From Athripsodes cinereus (taxonomy: Eukaryota > Arthropoda > Insecta > Trichoptera > Leptoceridae): a stretch of DNA of 64,000 nt. The stretch spans positions 23,955,313-24,019,312 of the forward strand of contig OX388312.1 of assembly GCA_947579605.1 (NCBI GenBank), given 5' to 3'. Position numbers and translations under genes: made by a program. Below the pieces are notes generated by a model. The model was not told where the DNA came from, searched no databases, and saw only the letters and a list, made by a program, of their open reading frames with translations. Of this stretch, positions 58,910 to 64,000 are shown piece after piece. The stretch's first letter is position 1. Every line of letters starts with the position of its first letter.

Positions 58910-59225
58910 TTAAACCCTTCACGACCGTTCACGAAATTTGAAAAATAAATACACTTAACCCTTAGTGAACCATGACCGAATTTGTTAACCCTTTGTGAAC
59001 AATAATTGATTTTTTTTAATGTCAAGTTGTGAACTGTAACTGAATTTTTGAATTTAATAAAGAAACAGTTAACCCTTTGATGACCATCGTTGAAAATTTT
59101 GACGTTAACGTAAATAGTAGAATGATGTTCTGTAAATTTTTTTTGGAAATTAAAGAAGTAACCATGTAACGATGTAGAATTTTTGCTGTTGAATATTAAC
59201 CCTTTGTGTACGGAATTTGTTATCT
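58910..59225 (+). repeat. dispersed 'ttaacccttNgtgaac' motif cluster
   Basis: Five related words: ttaaacccttcacgacc (58911), cttaacccttagtgaacc (58957), ttaaccctttgtgaac (58987), ttaaccctttgatgacc (59070) and ttaaccctttgtgtacgg (59198). Three are followed by a 'gaatttg'-like word. Spacing is irregular (30-130). Confidence 0.55.
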
Positions 59226-60974
59226 TTTGTGAAGTAATTAATTTTCTTGAAATGTAATAATGTGACTTTTGCGGCTTATTATCAGCGTGACATATTGAAG
59301 TAACCTATGCCTTGTTTATTTGAGAACTGAGTCCGTTTAGTGAATTGTCCCGTCAAGGTAAACTAACGAACGCTCTTTGATAAAAATGAGTTATGTTTAT
59401 GTAATATGTAAAGCCGTGGTAGGAGAGATGTGTTAAATACTTTTATGTGACTTTCTGTGTAATCAATATAGAGACGATGTTATCTGGATGTGTGAAAGAT
59501 AAATCGTAATGCTCTTTTTGATGAATGTAGACAATGTGATTGCTGATCGTTCATGCCTATTATTTTGAAGTTTGAGTTTATATGACGTTTAATTCCGCGT
59601 AGGACACGTAGTAATCTCTTATGAATTGTAATTGGAAATGTTTGGATGTAGTATATCCTTGTTGAATTAAATAATTTTGTGACTTTGTGTAAAAGTTGTT
59701 TATGTTGCTTGAATACATTGGAAAATGTGATAGAACATTTTGACATTGAACGGAATGGCTTATGAAAGACACAGAATAAAACCTGTAGTGGAATGTTGGC
59801 TGCAGATATTCAATGGGATAATTTTAATTAATTGTATGTTAGTGAATAAAGATGATGTATGAATCTGTTTATGAAAGGTGAGCCCTGTATGAAGAAGTAA
59901 ATGTTGAATTTGAATAATGATGTATGTAAAGAATTTATTGAACTTGTAACTTGTATATTGTGTAGCAAAGATCGAAAGTTGTTCAATGTATTTGTCATGT
60001 ATTAAGCCTGTGTGAGGGTAGCTCCCTCTGAGATTATCTCTATGTGAGAAATCTGTCTCTGTGTGAGAATTGTGCTTATGTAATATGCGTAGAAGGATTT
60101 GACGCCAATAATGAATATCGGTTACTGTAAATGTGATTGCAGTCGTCGTGATTTACCATTATGTCATGTCTGCGTGTAAATTGTTTTTCTAATATGTATA
60201 TGTCCTTATTATGTATGATTTCTTTCTGTGCTTTGCCAATATCTTTGTATGGTACATGGTACATGAAATCACTTGTATATGAGTGCTATTAAGCTTAATG
60301 GGTAAAATGAAGCGTAAATGTGGTATCTCTAATTCCATCTATACAAAATTGTTTATATCTATTTAAATTCCTTTATGTTGCTTTTCCCTTGTTGGATACA
60401 GGTAACCGGAATCGAAAATGATGTAAACCAACTTCTTAAGTATGTAACTTTTGTTTTATATGTTTGTCATGTTTAAAATATTAACTTGTCGTCGATCATA
60501 GTAAAGGAATCCATCAATGGAACGTACGTATATTGAGAAATTGAAGAGAATAATTTTATCACCAATGTAGAACGAACCGTAGCTTGTAACGTAGTAACGA
60601 TCCTGAGTTTCGTTAAAATTGTATTGTAAAATGTTTAAAGTTGTTGATTTCATGACCTGTGTTTTTCATATACATGCACATATGCACCTGTCTATATATA
60701 TACACACCTCTATGTACTATTATATTGTTATGATTGTAGCTCTCAAACTTTTGTTAGGAGCCCCGTACTAAAACAACCAATGTGAATTTTGTGTTATTAT
60801 TAAGAAGTGTAAGTCAAAATATGAAAACAGTTCGCATCAATTTTGACTATGGGCAATTTACCGCGAGTGTTTAATAATAATTGAACGGGCTATAGGATGT
60901 AAGAAACATTGTAATAGTATATAAGCTACCATTTTTTGAATTGTTTGTCTGTAATTGGGTACCTATGTAGTTGC
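59226..60974 (+). other. non-coding LARD interior
   Basis: No frame with motifs and no internal repeat seen. A short stretch (60003-60075) repeats 'tgtgtgagaa/tatgtgagaa' words. Confidence 0.5.
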
Positions 60975-61113
60975 TTATGTATCCAATGGTTCTCAACTTT
61001 TATGTAACCAGTGGTACTCAACTTTTTTATGTGACCAGTGGTATTCAATCTTTTCATGTAACCAGTGGTTCTCAACAATTTTTGTAGTGGTTCTCAACTT
61101 TTTTTTGTATAAT
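60975..61113 (+). repeat. five imperfect 28-31 bp repeats before the purine tract
   Basis: Unit: ccagtggttctcaactttt plus about ten T/A-rich bases ending 'tatgtaa'. Copies at about 60983, 61008, 61038, 61068 and 61088. They lie 40-190 bases upstream of the purine tract. Confidence 0.75.
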
Positions 61114-61152
61114 TGAGGAACTTGAAAATTTGTCGCTTCTCTTCAAATTTTC

Positions 61153-61173
61153 AAGAGGGGCCGAAAGGGAGAA
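61153..61173 (+). promoter_or_regulatory. polypurine tract
   Basis: aagagggg, two pyrimidines, then gaaagggagaa ending exactly at the 3' LTR start. This is the place and composition of a plus-strand primer tract. Confidence 0.85.
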
Positions 61174-63741
61174 TGCTACGCATTAAATAATCGCTGCGGA
61201 AAAGTTCATACTGGCTAATGTTCCTACAGTCATTTGTTGTCTGTGAGTCTTCCGTAATAATAATAATAATTGTACGTTACAAGGAACACGTGACTGGCTG
61301 ATGCTTCGATCTGCACACGGCACAACATCGTATGATTCTCATTCCCTTGAAGAATAACCGTTAAACGTGCCTGTTCCTCCTCGCGTCGCTTGCAAGCAAA
61401 TTCAGTTACCCGCAAACCATGGCATAGGCTGGACGAAAGAAGGGTTTGTCCCTTCCCGCCTTAGTCGCGAACAGCGATGTGCGTAACTCCGACACAATAA
61501 TAATACTAACGATAATTATTCAATAGTACTTAACTTCATAATGTGATAAACAAGTGTGTTGCCCTCTGTTGTACGTAAAACAATTCTTATTGTGTGTCGT
61601 TAATAATGTACTTTAAATATCTGTGTTAGTTTTACGTGCGCGACCAATCATACCGCCAATATCAAGGAACAATAATAACGATTAATAATTAATAGTACTT
61701 AATAAATTGAATAATGTTATGGACAAGCTTATATTCTCTTTGAGTTATATATACATGGCGATTCTTGTGGTGATAATGATAATAATTGGAAGTTTTGAGT
61801 ATAATAACAATATATGTTGGTTTTGGGCGTGGTTTTTGCTGTTGCCGCCATTATTCATAACCGTGTGAAATTAGATAATCCATTGTTTCTGAACAAATAT
61901 TCTATGTTAGGAATCATGAACAGTCACATAAACTGTTCTTTCTACTTTCCCAGTATTGTGAATTTGATTGAAATTGAGAATGTGTTCCTAAATCTTCAGC
62001 GTGTACAGCTTCACCTCGGATAGTCAGTATATCGCGTAGCGGTGATTTACCGATATAACTCGCATTACAATGTGAACTGGGTAATACTCTAGTAACTTCT
62101 CCGGTCCATACCCTTGTCAAAAGAGTGATTAAAAGACTAGCTGAGTATTTCTGAAAGGAATATTGAAATAGTGACGCCTTCTGCCTTTTACACTGAGGAT
62201 ATTGTAAGAACGTATAAGATATCCCATGTCTCTTGAGAAGTAGTGATCTCTTCCGCCTTGAGGACAGGATCCATCTGATTCTGGCAACACCTACGCACCC
62301 CTGTACGTCTTTGGATTGACCGGCGACCGCCATAGATACATCAGAGTATGTTTCTTTCACGATCCTGCCTTCTACCGTCAATGTGTGCAAAATACGTCTT
62401 CAGTAACATGCTCGACTTTGTGTTATTCAACACCTGTTCGCCTGTCCATCCGTAAGTGACTATATTGCTATTGAATATTGTATGTATTTGTTCCGTAACA
62501 GAGTTCATGTCATCATTGAACTGACCTATATATTATTTTCCGTTGTATGATAACTATATATTAATTTTCCGTTGTGTAATAATTTAAGATTTTGAGTTTG
62601 AATGAAGAATGAATGATTCCATTTAATTATTTATAAATCACATGATAAACCAGGTATTGATTTATATTGATAATACCAAGGATGGTGTATTTGATAATTG
62701 CCCTTGTTTGTTTTATTGTCTCCGTCCGAATATGGTATAACTTTCATAACTTTGTATATTGAACGGAATGTGATTCCCTACAAATTTACTTTGAAAATAA
62801 CTGTCTTGTTATGTAATATATGTTTGCACAATAAACGTGAATCACTTACCATAAGTTATCTTTCTGTTGAAATCCATTTATTATACCTACAAGTACCTTC
62901 TGTGCTTCTATTCTGTTTAAAGTGCATTTCTTAGCCTCTTTGTAAGTGGAATTCAGATAACCTAGTTTATACTTGGAGTAGTTATGTCACAAAGGTTCAA
63001 TTCCTTGATCAACCAATGGATGAAAGACCCTATTATTTTACTATGAAAGCAACAAAGAGTTAAAGGAATGGCTCCACTGATGGAAATAATATATCCACTT
63101 TCTTGGAAAGGTCTGATGTACTTATGATAATCTTTGTTCCAATTGATATAATTTTTTATTGTTTACTTGGAGATATATATCTATAATTCTACTCAAGACA
63201 GGATATAAGTAGAATCTTTGCAATATAGAGTATGCAAACAGAAGAAACATTGCTTAAATTACCTATGTATTCTATAATGATATGATGACCATAAGAAAAT
63301 GATGAAACCGAAGGATAAAGAATTCTCTGAACTTTACGTAAGTATAATATGTATAATTGAAGTATGTACCTGTCACCCACACACAATGCATTCCTCTTGT
63401 ACAGACCAAGTAGAATCATCCCTAGACATGAACTTGAGCCAAAATATTAATCTGTTTTACTTGCAAATATAATTGTAACTTTCTCTATATAATATAATTA
63501 ATTTTCTATGTGTTTCGCTTACGTACATTGCAAAATGTATGTAGCGAAGCTGGGGGTTACGAGCCAATTTATATACTTTTCTTATGTACAATTCATGTAA
63601 ATGTATTTCTTATATAATATTTGATAATTTCTCTTGTGATAATTCTGTAAAATGATGTGATGCGATCGTCCCAGTGGGACGATATCGTTTTATTTTGTGA
63701 GCTCGTCCGTTGGATGTAGCAAAGTGGACGATATCGTATCA
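61174..63741 (+). repeat. 3' LTR (2,568 bp)
   Basis: Starts and ends with the same bases as the 5' LTR and reads the same throughout as far as I could compare. The decayed primer site copy is at 63674-63715 and the U5 hairpin at 63665-63683. Confidence 0.93.
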
Positions 63742-63745
63742 GTGG
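63742..63745 (+). repeat. 4-bp target site duplication, right
   Basis: gtgg, matching 53440-53443. Confidence 0.85.
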
Positions 63746-64000
63746 GCAGCGGGTCTCCTTCAATCTCCTCGTTTTAGTTTACTGAGGGACAACTTCCCAC
63801 TTCAATGCTGATTTTTCATTCTTTGATATTCATTTTGCGTACTTTCCCTCTATTTTCGAGATTTTTGGTACTCTCAGCACACTTATGTAGATATTGGATG
63901 TTTTTATAAATACTTATATAGAAAAAAACACATGCAACTATCATAAAAATAACATTGTTTTATTTTCATCCATTGTTTACTTATTTAAAATTAACCGATT
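63746..64000. other. right flank of the LARD, no gene recognised
   Basis: Continuation of the insertion target ('gcagcgggtctccttcaatc' ...). It should be contiguous with 53443 in an empty allele. No frame or repeat seen. Confidence 0.5.

Larger units (their letters stand above)
53444..63741 (+). mobile_element. non-autonomous LTR retrotransposon (LARD-like), 10.3 kb
   Basis: Complete architecture: duplication gtgg, 5' LTR, tRNA-Pro primer site, 5.16 kb interior, purine tract, 3' LTR, duplication gtgg. The interior has no frame above about 90 codons and none with gag, protease, reverse transcriptase, RNase H or integrase motifs, so it cannot supply its own enzymes. Identical LTRs imply a very recent insertion, because the two are made from one template. 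The best description is a large retrotransposon derivative copied in trans by an autonomous relative. Classes with long coding-free interiors are well known in plants and rarely described in insects. The autonomous parent is not in this window. A 4-bp duplication fits Gypsy-like elements. Confidence 0.88.

Overview
The window is about 70% A+T animal nuclear DNA and reads as a gene-poor insect region, most likely from a moth or butterfly. The evidence for Lepidoptera is indirect: very frequent 'taggtaggtacctac' strings, tRNA-derived SINEs, RTE-like and Jockey-like LINE debris, Penelope-like element ends, and a Helitron-type 3' end. There are no operons, rRNA genes, true tRNA genes or CRISPR arrays. 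I could not identify any intact host gene with confidence; one terminal exon candidate (53272-53424) and one possible exon inside a retroelement (57507-57616, minus) are offered at low confidence. A 200-base run of N marks an assembly gap at 47317-47516.

Layout. 1-13000: unique AT-rich DNA carrying a LINE C-terminus (2530-2830), a SINE copy (4003-4180), a solo LTR with a Lys-type primer site in a snap-back palindrome (6140-7003), a second SINE copy (7963-8086), a Penelope-like element end (8809-9274), a non-autonomous DNA transposon with a perfect 8-bp target duplication (10905-11359) and a broken reverse transcriptase (11396-12262). 13000-26800: a perfect-looking 84-bp-arm foldback (12970-13166), SINEs, several LINE 3' pieces, a Penelope-type inverted repeat (22791-23018), a 296-bp tandem duplication (24151-24765), a Helitron-type 3' end (25238) and an RTE-like remnant (25770-26480). 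26800-47300: mostly unique AT-rich DNA with a 173-bp tandem duplication, more LINE remnants, and the two longest coding fragments of the window, two different non-LTR reverse transcriptase C-termini at 37785-39195 and 39690-40430 (both minus). 47300-53400: the gap, a TA-flanked inverted-repeat transposon sitting inside a SINE (47827-49918), a 98-100 bp minisatellite, and a 190-bp-arm palindromic MITE that splits another repeat.

The main discovery is at 53444-63741: a structurally complete LTR retrotransposon of 10,298 bp. Its two LTRs are each 2,568 bp and I saw no difference between them. They begin TG and end CA, and the element is flanked by the 4-bp duplication gtgg. It has an 18-nt tRNA-Pro primer binding site and a purine tract in the right places, yet its 5.16 kb interior has no gag-pol reading frame. 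This fits a LARD-type (large, non-autonomous) element that moved recently using proteins supplied in trans. A decayed second copy of the U5 end plus primer site lies inside each LTR.

The elements are nested. Transposons sit in SINEs, SINEs and MITEs sit in an abundant dispersed repeat (called R here), and LINE tails sit in DNA transposons. This gives a relative order of insertion that can be read from the sequence.
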